From positions 3,061,501 to 3,125,500 of the forward strand of contig CALZFC010000020.1 in assembly GCA_945643635.1 (NCBI GenBank): 64,000 nt of DNA, read 5' to 3'. This document shows positions 34,644-47,566 of the stretch, in pieces. The notes under the pieces are model-generated. The model was not told where the DNA came from. It did not search any database and worked only from the letters and a program-made list of their open reading frames with translations. Both the position numbers and the translations under genes were made by a program. The stretch is from Allodiplogaster sudhausi. Lineage: Eukaryota; Nematoda; Chromadorea; Rhabditida; Diplogasteridae. The number at the start of each line of letters is the position of its first letter. Position 1 is the stretch's first letter.

Positions 34644-37210
34644 ATGGCTGGATATTACGCGCCTTCCTTCTACGCCGGCGGGTCAATATTCCCAATATCT
34701 TTATCACTAAAATATGTATCAACATCAATTGATCTAAAACAAAATAAAGATAAAAATGCATTTTGCAGCTACGGCCAGCCTTCGATGACGACTCGGGCAG
34801 CGTCTTCAGCCTCTCTTCTCACCGCGATTCCCATGCAGATGTACCCTGCACCGCAATACGCAGCCGCGGTCAGCTATTCTCTGTTCTCCATCGTGGATTG
34901 CAAGATCACTTACATTATGAAAAAATTTGAACTATGAAACAGGAAAATATTACTTATAAACAATGAATAAATATTTTTAGGGTCCTTCTCCTGTGTACTT
35001 CGCATCGGGAGCGCCGTCTGCATTTGCCGCTCCTCCTAGTGCATACGCTCAGCCCCCCGTTGGATACGCTCCGCCTAATGCCGGATATGCACCGCCCCCT
35101 GCCGGATATCTTCCGCACTCTGCTGGATATGCCCCGCCCCCTGTCGGATACGCTCCCCCCCTGTCGGATACGCTCCGCCCTCTGCTGGATACGCCCAGCC
35201 TCCTGTCGGACACGCTCCGCCGCAGTATCAGATTGCCCAGCATGCTCCAGCTCCTCATCCTGAACAGAGTAAGTTAACTACCACCGAATCTCTTCCTAAA
35301 CAATAGTATAAATGCATTCTCATTGGATTCATTAAAAGAAGATCCATAAACCAAGATCGGTCTCTCTTTATTCAGGCCCTGCAGTCTACTCCGAGTACAT
35401 CCCGGCCAGTGGTCTCTCCGCATACAATCAGCCTCGCAAGTACGCGCCGCCCGCTCCTCAGGTCCTGGCACGAAAGCAGTTTACCGTAATCGGAGAACGA
35501 ATCATTGATTGCGCTGCAGGGTGTCATCTACAATGCTCCCCCGCAAGCCCAGAACTACGTTGTCCAGGCTCCTGCCAACCAGTCTTCTCTTCAGGTCTTT
35601 TGAAGAATAATAATAATATTATTAAGAAATATAGAAAATGGTAATTTGATTTTAAATAGGAAAAATTTGCAGCTGATGCACGACTCCGCCCCTCCCCAGC
35701 CGGCCTCGAACTCTTTCTACCAGCCGATCACCCAGAACAAGCGCGAATTGAGCGTCGACTCTCAGGTCGATATCCGTGATCTGCCGAACCTCTTCGAGAG
35801 CCGCGTCAGTTTCAGAAGATCCCCGAAGAAGAGTGAAAATATCACTTTAGAAATGTCCTTTTTAGAATGAACAACAACAGCCGTCATTCTACAATGCTGA
35901 CTTAGCTCAGGCCGCTCCACAGAACCATTCCCAAGTGGAAAATCTTGTTTTCAGAAAAAAGAACAGTGTAATTAATTTGAGGGTGCTTAGCCTTCGATCT
36001 ACGCAATGGATTCCCTGCCGCCGGCCTACCAGCAGAATATCTCTTCTTATGCCCCTCAGGCTTCCCGTGCTAGCGGAGTTCGCTCCGGCCGTGAGAATAA
36101 CGACATATTTACAAATAGTTGTTCGGATTAACTTGGTTTCCTTTCCAGAGCGCCTGGCCTCGGCTCATGGCTCCGTTGCCCCTGCACAGTCAGGCACTTC
36201 GAAGAACAATGCTTGGGTTCGCTTTCCTTTCTTCTCACCCCACTCTCGCTTCTCTCCCTCTTTTCCTCATTCCCTAATCTTTCTCTCTCCCTTTTCTCAT
36301 TCTCTCATGCCCTTCTCCCTCCTCTCTAGATCTCTCTTTTCAGGCTGGCGCTCGTTCTCAGCAGCCTCCCCCTGTGATCTACGGTTCTCAGCAGATCTAC
36401 AACAACACCACGCAGGCCCCCGCCAGCGGACACGCCGTCAGTGATATCAAAATCTGTTGCTCGATCTAATTCTAATTACTCTACAGATCCCTTCGATGTA
36501 CGCGCAGAACAAGCAGAAGCAGCAGTCGACTTACGAGGAGCAGGCGAATCAGCGGGAGAACAATCTTGGGCAGGGAGGTCGCGGACAAAATTCGCAATCC
36601 GGGACTGGACACGGCCATCACAACCAGCATCAGGGGATCAAGCAGCTGTCACAGGCCAGCTTCGCGGCCCCTGCCAGCTACGCGACCCCTGCGTCCAGCG
36701 GCGGCGCGGTACGAACCAACCATTATTTTCTGTAATTCTCCAATGAATTTCTTTGATATTCAGGCCCCGGCTGTCTCCGTCTACTGCGGAATGCAGGATG
36801 ATACCACCTACGCCTTCGATGCTCCGCTCCTTGCCTACCGTAACCAACGTGAGCTCCCTGACCTACCTTGTTTCCTGGGTGGAAAAGTCCTGACAGGGAG
36901 GGATTCAGGCTCCAAGTCCCCTTCGAGTGGCCGCTCCGCGAAGACGGCGCGCTCCGTGAATTCTAAGAAGAGCCAGAAGTCTGCTCGCCAGACTCGCGGT
37001 GCATCTGCCAAGGCTGCTCCCAGTCAGTCCCCGACTCCTTGAAACCCTCAATCTAGCCACTTTCCAGATGCCTCCAGCGAGTCCCTCAGCCGCGCCGTTG
37101 CCGCCCTCAAGACGGGAACGGTCAATCTCCGCCAGAATCTCGACAAACCTTCCGAGTACCACAACGAGCAGCTCCGCACTGCTCGTCGTGCCTCCAAGGC
37201 CAACTACTAA
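34644..37210 (+). CDS. Tyr/Pro/Ala/Gln-rich repeat protein (one apparent frameshift)
   Basis: Fourteen exons: 34644-34681, 34769-34868, 34981-35268, 35376-35461, 35520-35594, 35673-35804, 35866-35934, 35991-36090, 36149-36216, 36344-36436, 36487-36708, 36764-36848, 36897-37022, 37068-37210. Exon 3 encodes a GYAPPP(A/V) repeat of about eight units. All downstream junctions fit only if one extra C is assumed in the C run at 35155-35161; the frame after it (VGYAPPSAGYAQPPVGHAPP) clearly continues the repeat. The intact protein would have about 541 residues. The middle is Gln/Asn/Ser-rich, then a basic Ser/Lys segment (SKSPSSGRSAKTARS), then a more ordered C-terminus (SRAVAALKTGTVNLRQNL). No signal peptide is seen. 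No named family recognised; a disordered structural or RNA-associated protein is possible. Confidence 0.65.
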
Positions 37211-38240
37211 AGTACCTGCCCAGTCTTCCTCTCCCTTCTCCCCTCATTATTTCTCATATAAAATGTTTGTTTGATATTGTTGTAGTCCTATGAAAGTATA
37301 TCATCATGAAGGAGCCTCTCGTTGAGAGCGAAGGATATTGTCGAACATAAAGCAAATTGGGTTTCCTTCGCCAGATCGAAGCCAATAAGTTTGGCTTCTC
37401 AACACCAATGTACATACATGTATGCATGTACATAAACCTAAGCAAAAAACAATGGACTACTGAAAACATTATATTAACAATGAAGAGCTCTTCTATACTC
37501 GCTCATGCCTTTCTTTCCCTTTACCTTTTTCTAACAACCAAAGTGACAGATTCAAAACTAAAATAATTGGAGCAAGAACGCCTCACTTCGTACTGTGTGA
37601 ATGTGCATTCGTTTCAATGAAATAATTTTACAAGAATTTCTATTTTGGCGAATAAGCGTTATTTTGTAAAGTTTTTGAGCTTATTCGATGCAGAAAATTA
37701 TATTGAACATGAAAATAATAATTAATTCTGAAAACAAAGCATTTATAGTACTTAATTTCGGTCGGCCTCTTTGGCAGGATACAAAGGCGAAAAAACGAGA
37801 AGGGAATAGAGAAAAAAAAACGAGAAGGGTATAGAGAAAGGGATACAGAGGATATCATTCTTTCAATCCGCACTCGAAGAGGTCATACAGTTAATAGCAT
37901 CTTGATACTGGTTTTCATTTAATTTTCTCATTTAAGAATGTCCTGGTTAAAGGACGTGTCCGCCAAATAGGAAAATTTTCATATGTAATTTGTTTTCTTT
38001 GCATACCAATAGTTGCAAGATCTGATTAATGGAAAAACGAAATCGGAAATCCTCACAATTCACTTTATCTCGTTGTGGTGCAAGAAGAGGAAGAGTGATG
38101 GGGGGGGGGGAGGAGAGGAGGAAGAGGGCGGAGCCTATCCTCCCTTTGCATTCAGCACCTTTCGCTCTTCTTTTGAAAGCGCCTCAAGCTTTCTCATTAT
38201 TTATAGCAAACATAATAGACATATGCGGTGAGGAATGTGA
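37211..38240. other. Intergenic with partial hairpin copy
   Basis: No gene supported. Contains the element fragment at 37590-37790 and a poly-G run near 38100. Confidence 0.45.
37590..37790. mobile_element. Diverged half-copy of the Tc1/mariner-type hairpin
   Basis: Similar to 30665-30890: shared words include GTGTGAATGTG, CGTTTCAATGAAAT, GTTTTTGAGCTTA, GATGCAGAA, AATTCTGAAAACAAA and GGCCTCTTT. Only one arm is present and the outer terminus is missing. Confidence 0.6.
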
Positions 38241-39215
38241 TTAAAACGATCTGGACGGGTGGGCGTGGCCAATAACCTTGAATAGCTCGTCGCTCAACAC
38301 TGAGTTGACGCATTCGTAGTTGTTGTCACTCATTTCCGGTTGTGACAGCTTGCTCTGGCGGCTCTCCTGCTGCGTCTGCAAACATATTAACATAGAATAA
38401 AATTTTAATTATATACAATCTATATTTTTGTTGTGACATAAAAAAATCTCAGATTTACATTTCCTCACAAAACGAGGCGAATGGATAACTGAAGGAAGTT
38501 ATCAAACTCACGTCATCTTTGTCGTCGGCTAACGGAGTCTAAAATGATTGGATTTTATTTTGGATTTTAAGTTGTTGTTTCACTTTAATCGTTGATGTGA
38601 AATTCCATTTAATTAATCATTCTTTTGTTGACGTAATAGCAAGCATTTTTCAAAAGAGGTTTCCTCTGAAAAGAGCTCCAAATAATGAAACAATTTCGAT
38701 TAGGAGACCCGGGAATAAACTTGCCAACGCCGACCTTGGACTGCTTGAGCGGGTTGCGCGAGGGAAGAGTCGAGATTCCGTTCTTCTTCTGCCCTTCAGC
38801 TGCCGATTCGAGTGAAGAATTGGTCGAGTAGCCGGGGAGATCTTCACGGCGCGTAGTCGTCAGACGAGGCACTCCTTTCAATGCAATCTTTACATTCATT
38901 AGTTCTCAACAATTCACGTAATTCATTAACAACTTCTTAATTTGCATGCATATTTGTGAAATAGTTTTCTTTTCTAAATGCCTCGGATGCTCTTGTCTGT
39001 CCGTTGGCCCAGCAGCCCGACATCCTTTCGCTTTCTCGTGCAAATCGCAATCGTTGCGAGGCCGACGACAACGAGCATCAAGATCTTAAGAGAGAAGAAA
39101 AGAAATGTAGAAGATTTCTTAAGTTCTCAATCAGCTATCTCCCTGTTTTCTCGTTTACACATTTATTCAATTTTACAAATTTAATTTAGCTGACATTGAC
39201 GAGGAATTCGATCAT
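38241..39215 (-). CDS. Small single-pass membrane protein (unrecognised)
   Basis: Five exons in transcription order 39215-39201, 39084-38982, 38874-38735, 38538-38512, 38375-38241, all in phase, giving 139 residues. The N-terminus MIEFL joins ILMLVVVGLATIAI to form one membrane helix at about residues 1-20, followed by CTRKRKD, so a signal-anchor with a long cytosolic tail is likely. The tail is Ser/Thr-rich (TRREDLPGYSTNSSLES), then SDNNYECVNSVLSDELF, which may hold a Tyr-based sorting or phosphorylation site. Exon 4 is only 27 nt. Intron 2 uses a GC donor (38981) and no GT is available there. The very short first exon is the least certain part. Not recognised as a named family. Confidence 0.55.
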
Positions 39216-39825
39216 GGATGAAGAAATTCGCAGAAACGCGAAGCAGCCACGCGCCGTCGGAGATGAGATGGGAAATGAGAGAAGAAGGCTGATAGGGAAA
39301 CGGAGAGGTCTGGGAAAGGTTCATGTAGAGTTCGAGCAAAGGACAATGAAAATTATACAGCTAAAGAGTTGAATTTACGGTTAAAGTCCTCGAATTTAGT
39401 CTACTTTACAAGGATTCTACGTACTTGATATGTACTGTCATAACATTCAAGTTGCATAAAATGCCAAATTTTGTTCTAAAGCTTATGCAAACTAATTTTA
39501 AAGTACCTTCATTAGCATAATTAAAGTGCCAACTGGGCTCTATAAAAGCAGACCTCTTTCGAGAAAGCGGCATTACCTTCCTGCGCTCCTCCGGTTGCCT
39601 GCTCTCTATCCTCCGCTGCCTCTTCTGCAATGTGTCAGAACAATCCTCCAATGCTTTTATGGGATATGACGTCATTTATCTTTCGACACCCAGCCATTGT
39701 TCTCATTTTACTTCTGTTCCAGCTGGTAAACAAAACTCCCTCCTCGGCGTATCGGTCACCAAGTTTTCTGGCCTCGTTTCTGCCGGTTCGTGTTCTAAAA
39801 CCACAATAAGTAATCATTGGAGACC
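39216..39825. other. Divergent intergenic region
   Basis: TATAAAAG near 39541 on the plus strand is a plausible TATA box. A small plus-strand frame at 39630-39725 (starting MCQNNPPMLLW and ending VLILLLFQL before gtaaac) could be an upstream exon but does not join to the PTP-like gene in frame. A 48-nt exon-like minus frame lies near 39580-39627. Confidence 0.35.
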
Positions 39826-41936
39826 ATGAACCAATTTGTTAGTATTGAAGGCGGAGACGGCGAGTTGAAGTCGGAGCACGAAGGGCTGATGAAGGAGCAC
39901 GTCTACATCAACCACTACGCACGTCATATCGCGTGGAGTTGCAGCGACCTCCCCGGAGCCGTCTCTGTCCGTCTGCTTCTCTCAATCACACCCAGTCTAT
40001 CACTCTCCATCTCTCTGTCTCTAACCCTCTGTATTCTTCCTTCTCCCTCAACTGCTCATTCTTTAACTCTTCTCTCGATTTCAGTGTCTCATTTTCAGAA
40101 GAACCGTTTCGAGAATGCGGTTCTCTTCGACGAAGGCGCGGTCCTCCTCAAGCAGGGCAAGGTATACTATATATCGAACTCCAAATCGTTTCCATCTCTC
40201 TTTCCCCAAGCCCCTGCTCCCTCTCCTTTCCTCTCTGTATACAGGAAGACAAGAGCGAAATGGCGACGAACTACATCCACGCGACGCGAATTGCCCCGCC
40301 CGGCCACCTCGCGTCTTACATCTTGACGCAGGCAAGCATTGAAATTATCACTTCAACCCGTCCACTCTCGGTTGCAGGCGCCGACCGAAGAGAGCCAACT
40401 CGACTTCTGCCGAATGCTCTGGCAGTATAAAGTAGGAAAGGAGCAGCTTTTTAGAATTTATTTGAAATTACTTGTCGGCCAATTAATTTAAATTCAATAT
40501 ATTATATAATGTGAATGCTAAATGAGTCAAATTCGTGAAAAGGTCCAGACGATCGTCGTGGTGTGCGACATGGGAAACAGCGTCAAGTTCACGCCGTATT
40601 TCGACGCGCGAGAGAAGAAGAAGCTCAAGGCTAACCTTTTACTTCTTTTCATGCATTTTTCTAATCGTTGGCTCATTAATTGTCTCGTTTGCACCCTGTT
40701 TTGCTATTTATGTAATTTTCTACGACTTCTTTTTTTGGTGATTGAATTTGAACAATTTTTCTTTTTGCAGATCCAGAATCGCTTCGTGTTCAAGACGATT
40801 TCTGTGAAGAAGGAGGGCTGGCTCGTCCGCCATGACCTGCGGCTGAAGAACTTCAATCCGGAGAAGGGCGAGGCCAAGGAGCGGGTCATCCAGGTCATCA
40901 ACGCCACCAACTGGGCGGTGCGTCTTCGGATTCTCTCCTCTCTCTTCTCTCGCTTCTCTCCACTCTATGCGCTCTCTCGTATCCTCTCTCCTCTCTATTC
41001 TCTCCACTCTTTGCGCTCTCTCACCCTCCTCTCTCTACTTTCTCAACCCAACTTCTCTCGCTCTCACTTTCTACTCTCTTTTCTAGCGGGCATCTAGTTT
41101 ACTTAACACTTACCAACTATTAATTAGCAATAGTTTAAAAATGTTAAAACTAAGGCGGACCGCCCGTTCGATGCGAAGAAGCTGGCTGCGTTGGTGCAGT
41201 CGAAGTGGAGGAGCAGATGGCCTCGAGCAGCAACGACGGAAGAGTGCGCGAAAAGCATTTTGGATGATGATCTTTTGAACTGAAAACCGTATCATATCAA
41301 GATATTCAGTTGAAATTGAGAATAAAAAGGAATAGTAAGTATTAGTCTTTGATCTTGATTGCCTGGCAGCTGCCGCCCGTCGTGATCCACGGCGCGGCGG
41401 GCATCCGCCGCTCCGGCTGCCTCGTCGTCGCGTGCATCTGCGCCAAAGAGGTCGACACTCTTATTCTTCTTCCTCTCTTCATCTCTCTTTCTCTGTCACT
41501 CTCTCCTCTCTCTCCCTCTTTTCTCTCTCTCTCTCTTCCAGCTCCGCGTCAAGCGCCAGCCGCGTCTCTTCGAGACGATCGAGTTTGTCCGCCGGCATCG
41601 CTATGGCGTGCTCAAGCAAAAGGCCAGTCTCCTTTTGCTAAAAAAATTAATATTATTTTCAAAAAAAGTTTACTTTTTTGTTCTAGATGCCAATTTACTT
41701 GACTTTTTTCAGAGCATTTTCGTGCTGCTCATCGAGGCTGTCTTCCTGCTCTGCAAGGAAGAAGGCCTCCGCGTCACTCCGCTGCTCCTCGCGGCTGCAA
41801 ACAAGGTCAATTTAATTGCTCATCGTTGGAGGTCTGCAAACAATGTGTTAGGTTGACTTATTATTTAAATGATTATACTTTACAGAAGCTGCAAGAGGCA
41901 CAAGTGAAGAGCCACCTCGGCTACGGCAGCCGCTGA
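39826..41936 (+). CDS. PTP-like pseudophosphatase (third copy, diverged)
   Basis: Exons: 39826-39960, 40099-40161, 40245-40331, 40378-40431, 40543-40629, 40771-40917, 41155-about 41226, 41370-41450, 41542-41622, 41713-41805, 41886-41936, giving about 316 residues. PTP landmarks appear in order: KNRFENAVLFDE, NYIHATRI, YILTQAPTEESQLDFCRMLW, VQTIVVVCDM, then VIHGAAGIRRSG in place of the catalytic VHCSAGIGRTG. The nucleophilic Cys is Gly, while the Arg is kept. The general-acid WPD loop reads NWAAD. It therefore probably binds phosphotyrosine or acts as a scaffold. GC donors follow exons 3, 5 and 9 (40332, 40630, 41623). The 3' end of exon 7 is unresolved: gcagca at 41227 fits the expected spacing, and a GT at 41194 is the alternative. 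AATAAA near 42070. Confidence 0.8.
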
Positions 41937-42469
41937 ATCCCTAAGCTCCGCCCCCTTTTTCCTCGACAACGCTAAAAACAAGTGTCCATTCTCTGCCCCT
42001 TTTGCCTGTAGAGTTCCTTTTGACTCTCCAATGCTTCTCTCCTTCTCCCCTGCGCTGCCCCATTTTCGAATAAAGCGTTTTATCGTGATTTTATAGATAT
42101 CTAATATATAAGCGATGTAATATCCTCAAAATACGAAGAAAATCATAATAGTGAGAGAAAAAAATCGATATAACTTAGTGTGGCTCATAAAATTTTTCCA
42201 GTAAGTCCTTGTTGAGTGTATCTCCGTCTCTCTTCAACCCCATTCAGAGAATTTCTGTCTTTCATCTTCTTCTGTGCTGTTTACACTTGCAAAACGTGAT
42301 GTACTAGGGAAATATTAGCATAAGTCGCGCGGCAAGAGCGAGCCATAAAAGAAAGTCAAACGAACTTTTTGTTTCCAGAAACATCTAATGATATTCTAAT
42401 TATCGTTTAAATCGCCTGGTCGGATCTCACATCTCTCTTTTTCACTTCCCCTCGAACCCGCAGCCGAGA
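41937..42469. other. Intergenic
   Basis: 3' flank of the PTP-like gene with AATAAA at about 42070. No gene supported. Confidence 0.5.
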
Positions 42470-44485
42470 ATGGTCGGCTCTTCCAAGTTTTCTGACTCGC
42501 GAAAGCGTGTCAAGAAAGTTAATGTCAGCTGATTTTCCTTTTTTTACCTTTAACAAACAGTCCCTCTCCCTCGTCCACTAACCCCTCCGCTTCTTTCTCA
42601 TTCGCTGGGAATACGTTCAAGTCTTGCTTTCACGGCAACAAAAATAAAACATAAATTTTCGGTATTGATATTTTGTAAGTAAAATGGGTTTAGCCGACTT
42701 CGCAGCTGGTGATCCCGGGCGAGGACGACCTCACTGCAAGCATGACGAAGAACATGCGCAGCGAGCGAGTGGCTGAGGAAGAGTTCGAGGTCAGTCAAGG
42801 GATACTGTAGAGTGCGATTCATTCTATCTTTTCGCTGCAGGACACAGAGTCGCTGCGCACTGCGCTTCCGTTGCCTTCTCCTCTCGCTCTGCCACCCTCC
42901 GCGAGTAACGAAGTGAAGGAGGACGGAGGCAAGCGAGATGACGAAGAGGCTAAGAAGGCGACGATTCCGAGCGGTGCGTCCATTCTCGGAGCTGTTTCTT
43001 AACAGATTTAATATCCACGTCTATTCAACTTTAATTTATGCAAAACAATTTCAACTAATTATAAAAAAAAGATTAATTTAAATATCAAATGATTTAATCT
43101 AAATAAGAATCATATGTTAATTTTCAGCATCCTTTTTTCTGAAGAAGGCGGAGCCCCTGACAGGAACCACGCCCACCCAGCCTGGATCCACGCCCACTCA
43201 GTCTGGAGACCCGCCCATTAAACTAGGGGAGAACTTGGCTCCCCCTCTCACTCCCGTCGAGAATCTGTTCACCACTCTCTCCTCATCCTCTTCGAGCTCC
43301 GTCGAAACCACCGAGGTGGCGAGGGATTCACATAAATCGCTCCTTCAAATTATTTAGAATTTTACGAATAATCTAAACAATTGGTATTATAAAATGTCCA
43401 AAACTTGTACAAACCAAACAGCTGTAGCATATTAAAAGTATTGTTACTAGAGGCAAGGACAAAATTATTCTACCGTGGTACCATTTTGAATGCGCGCCGA
43501 CAAACATTTAGCCCTTTGTATGCTTAGAAAGCGTGGGAAATAGGAGAGTGCCTAGCGCCTACAGTAAGGAAAATTTTGCAGAACCATATTTTTCGGTCTC
43601 TTAACTTTATAACAAGTAGAGAAAAATGGTTAAACTTTCGGGAACTATGTAGACAAATGTGAATTGATGCACGCCCATAAAAACACATTAATTTTATTCA
43701 GTACGGCTCCTTTAACGAAGTATCTATTCGCAGGTTCAAGCCCGCCTCCCCGACAGAATTACCTACGTCAAGGAGGAGAACAAGGTTCTAAAACAATAAA
43801 GTTTGCCTTGCAATCCGAATTCATCTTGAATTTTGTGTGGACTGAGGAAAGGAGAATAATTAAGGAGGACAAGTACGACAAGGACGTCGAAGCGGCGTTC
43901 GAGGGCAGCTCGGGAACCTTCAACTACCAGTGGGGATTCCCTCTCCTCTTCTCTTTTCTTATCTGTTTAAATATCCTTCCTCTTCAGCACCATCGGCGGC
44001 ATCTCCGGCAGCACTCTCCGAGCTGTGGAGGTGCTTGGCCTGTTTCCCGCTTTTCAAGCCGTTTTTGAAATGAAAAAAGACAATAAATTCAACTAAAATG
44101 AACCTCATTTCCCCTCTCTTCCAGGCCCGCCTGGCCACTCTTCCCAAGCAGCTTCATGCTGAGCCGGTGGATCTTCTGGCGGCTCTTCCGCCGGCCCGCC
44201 GTGCCCTCCCCATCAATGGTTTAACATTATTGCGAGGGAAAAAAGAGTAAGATCCTAATGAAATTGAAATAATATGAATGCGAGTGGACTGGTGGGCGGA
44301 GCCTAATGGTGGGCGGAGCCTAAAGAGATCTGTTCGCAGGTGCCGAAGTCGCGGACTTTGAGCGCGGCGCCTTGCGGCCGTGCCGGCAGGCCGATCCCTG
44401 CCACGCGCCGGGCGTGCGCGAGGACGCGTTCATCGCGTCCCTCATCGCGGACGCCAACCACATCTTCGAGGCAAAGGAAAATTAA
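42470..44485 (+). CDS. Unrecognised 287-residue protein
   Basis: Nine exons in perfect phase: 42470-42517, 42694-42789, 42841-42973, 43128-43315, 43734-43784, 43865-43929, 43988-44030, 44125-44218, 44340-44485. The first half is charged and disordered-looking (SDSRKRVKK, EDGGKRDDEEAKK), with an imperfect TTPTQPGSTPTQSGDPP repeat and a Ser run. The second half is more ordered (RLPDRITYVKEENK, EAAFEGSSGTFNY, LHAEPVDLLAALPPARRALP) and ends GVREDAFIASLIADANHIFE. There is no signal peptide or membrane helix. I do not recognise a family. The last exon follows two tandem GGTGGGCGGAGCCTAA units in the preceding intron. Confidence 0.65.
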
Positions 44486-45134
44486 TGATATGCAAATTAG
44501 TGAAATTTATACAAATTAGCACTATGCAATCAAATTAATGCAACCCAAATAGTGAAAATTACAAAGGTTATAGCAACCCATATAGCAAAAGTTACAAAAG
44601 TTACGGCAGCTCAAATGGCGTCAGTTGCTTTCTGCGATCTCACTGAGGTCAACATGAAAGTTGTTCACCTTTTCTTAGGCAAAGCAACTGTGTTTCTATT
44701 CAACCTGATCAATATTTTATTCTCGATTTATGTATATGCATTATTCAGGAAGAGCCTCTTGCTCTCTTGGGCATGGGTTCGTTATCCTCCATGAAGAGAG
44801 AGAACGAGTGAGTGAGAGGAAAAGTAGAATAGAGAAGCAGACGAACGGAGAGTCAACCGTCAGCGATGAAGAATTGTAAGGAGAATATGAAAGTGCGAGT
44901 GTGAAATATTTTATTCTGATTCTTTCTTCTTTATACGAGTGCCTCCTCGTTATCTTTTAGTTTCACATTTGTTATTCCAAAAAAATTTTTAATTCAAATA
45001 AGTGAAGCGCATGGATTGCGCTGATATCATTTTTGAAAGGTATATAAAAACGACTTCTGCCGCTTTCAAAATCACTCTTCTCACTTTTCTCCACGCTGTT
45101 CGGCTGACTGTGACTTCTCGTTCTTGTTCTGGAG
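44486..45134. other. Intergenic; left flank of segmental duplication copy 2
   Basis: Contains degenerate short repeats near 44500-44620 (AAAGTTACAAAGGTTA-like). From 44831 it matches 23685 onward. No gene supported. Confidence 0.45.
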
Positions 45135-47240
45135 ATGGGAGACGGGGGACAGCAGAACGAGCAAATCTGCAGGGTTTCGAAGAACGAAAAGACCACTTTG
45201 GTCAGAATTCGTGTTTTCCTCGTCCTTGTGCTCAATTCTTTATAATCTTGATATTTCGACTCTAATTATTTTATTAATTTCTCGTTCTTCCACTAAAAGT
45301 GACGTTTTGCTATCGAAGAATTGTTCTCTCCAATGGAATCCAAGAGTTCTTGTCATTTTTCGAATGGAAAATGTTTATGGCGACTGAAATTTTTGCGGTG
45401 TTGTTCACTCTCGTTTTGCATGCATTTCCTAAAGTCGCATAGAAAAAAGGTTCAAAATTTTTTCAGTGATTATCATTAATCAATAATAATGATGTCATCC
45501 CTTGCAGAACGTCGTCTTTGATGACGGCACAAAGATGAAGTTCGACCTCGTTCCGAGAGCGGAGGAATCCGTGGCGCCAGCGCCGAAAGAACTTAAGGAC
45601 AAGCAGGCGCCGAGAAAGGAGGAATCCGCGGCGCCCGCGCCGAAAGAACTCGAGGATAAACTGGCGTCGAAAACAGAGGAGCCTCTGGCGCCGTCAAAGA
45701 AGGAACTCAAGCAGAAACTGGCGCCGAAAGCGGAGGGACTCGTGGGGTCGGCAAAGAAACAACTGAAGGACAAGCATCCTGTGGCGTCGGCAAAGAAAGA
45801 ACGCGAACCCAAGCCGTCCAGGAGAGAGGGAACTGTCAGTTGCTCCTCTTTGGGATGTCGAACCGGCCACTCTCAACTCTTCTTGACACTTGCAATTAAT
45901 TATAATGAAACGAATAATTTGAAATTCAAAAATGTGCGGAAAAAATAAGCCGCCGAATTCGTTTCAGGAGACCAGGCGAAAGAGGATCATCAAGTGGGCG
46001 CAGAGGATCTCGACTACGGTAAACTTTCTCTCACTTCTCCGTCCTCTCTCTCTCTTTCTCTCTCTTTCTCTCTCTCTCTCGCTTGTTCTAATGAGTCTAT
46101 CTTGCAGTCCATCCGCACCATCGCTGAGGAATACGTCAACAACCTAAACGACTACACCACGCCAAACGCCTGCTTTCTCAAGCAATCATCCAAGGAGCGG
46201 TACGTAATACTTTTCTCTCCTCTCTCTCTCCATCTCTCTCCTCTCTCTCTCTCCTCTCTTTCTCTGTCGTCTCCTCTCCTTCCTCCCCCTCTCTCTCTGT
46301 CGTCTCCTCTCCTTGCTCTCCCTCTCTCTCCTCCCTATCTCTCTTTCTCTGCAGCGACTCAGACGTTCCCTGCCTAATGAACAGTCGTGTCGTCCTCCCC
46401 TCGAAGAACGGGGATGACTTTATCCACGCGAATTGGCTGCGCCTCCCGACAGGCCGGGATTACATCGTCACCCAGGTAATCTAGTTTTATTTGTAATATT
46501 AATTTAACTTTGTAATCAACATTTTACTTGAAGAAAAGAAATAATAGTAAAAGAATGCTAGCCTTGAAGGCGCCGACCCACGAGACGGTCGATGACTTCT
46601 GGAGGATGTGCGTTCACGAGGAAGTGGCACTCATCGCCATTGTCTGCGCCTTCGAGGAGGGCGAGTTTCATTTTGAATTCGCGATCGTTTTCTCGAATAT
46701 TAGGCGGAAGAGCGATGATTTTTAAAGATGCGACAAAGATTTAAAATTATTCAAATAAATCACGGTTATTAATATCGATTAGTCGATTCTTCAAAAGGCT
46801 TACCAAACTCTTGCCAAACAAAAAGTCATCAACGAATAGTCTCAGACGGGCAGAAGGTGGCATCGTACGTGCCGAGCGAGGACGGCGAGGTCCGCCCCTT
46901 CGGCCACTGCCGCGTCAAGCGGATCGCGCGCGTCTCTCCCTCCGGCGCGCTCGCCAAGTACAAGGAACTCTTCAACATTACGCAGCTCGAGATCAGCTAC
47001 AAGTTCGTGTCAAGAAATGAAGCCACCTATCATTGATATTCATTGATTTATAGAATTATTTACTCTCCCACTCTTCTCAGGAAACGGAGGCCGGTATCCA
47101 TTCTGCATGCTCAGATGATGGGCTGGCCGTCGCGGCTGGCTCCGCCCTCTGTTGACCCCGTTCTCCAGTTCTGGAGCTGGATCAAGAAGTATCTCTTCAA
47201 TCTTTCTATCTCTCTCGCTCACTTTCTCTTTCTCTTTCTG

Positions 47241-47272
<32 letters not shown>

Positions 47273-47522
47273 CCTCCCCCCTCTCTCTTTCTCCAGAAAG
47301 GCCGACTACCGCCCGATTGTGATCCACGGCATGCTTGGCATCGACCGCGCCATGACTCTGCCCGCCCTCGAGTTGGCCGCGTACCGCGTGTCCCGCCCTG
47401 AAGACCTGGACATGGCGGACATCGTCCGCGAGGCTCGCTCGCATCGACACCTCGTCAGGCTGCTCTTTCCCTCTTTCATGCTCTCGTTCCTTCGCTCTCT
47501 CTTCTCCCTTCTCTCTCTTCTC

Positions 47523-47566
<44 letters not shown>

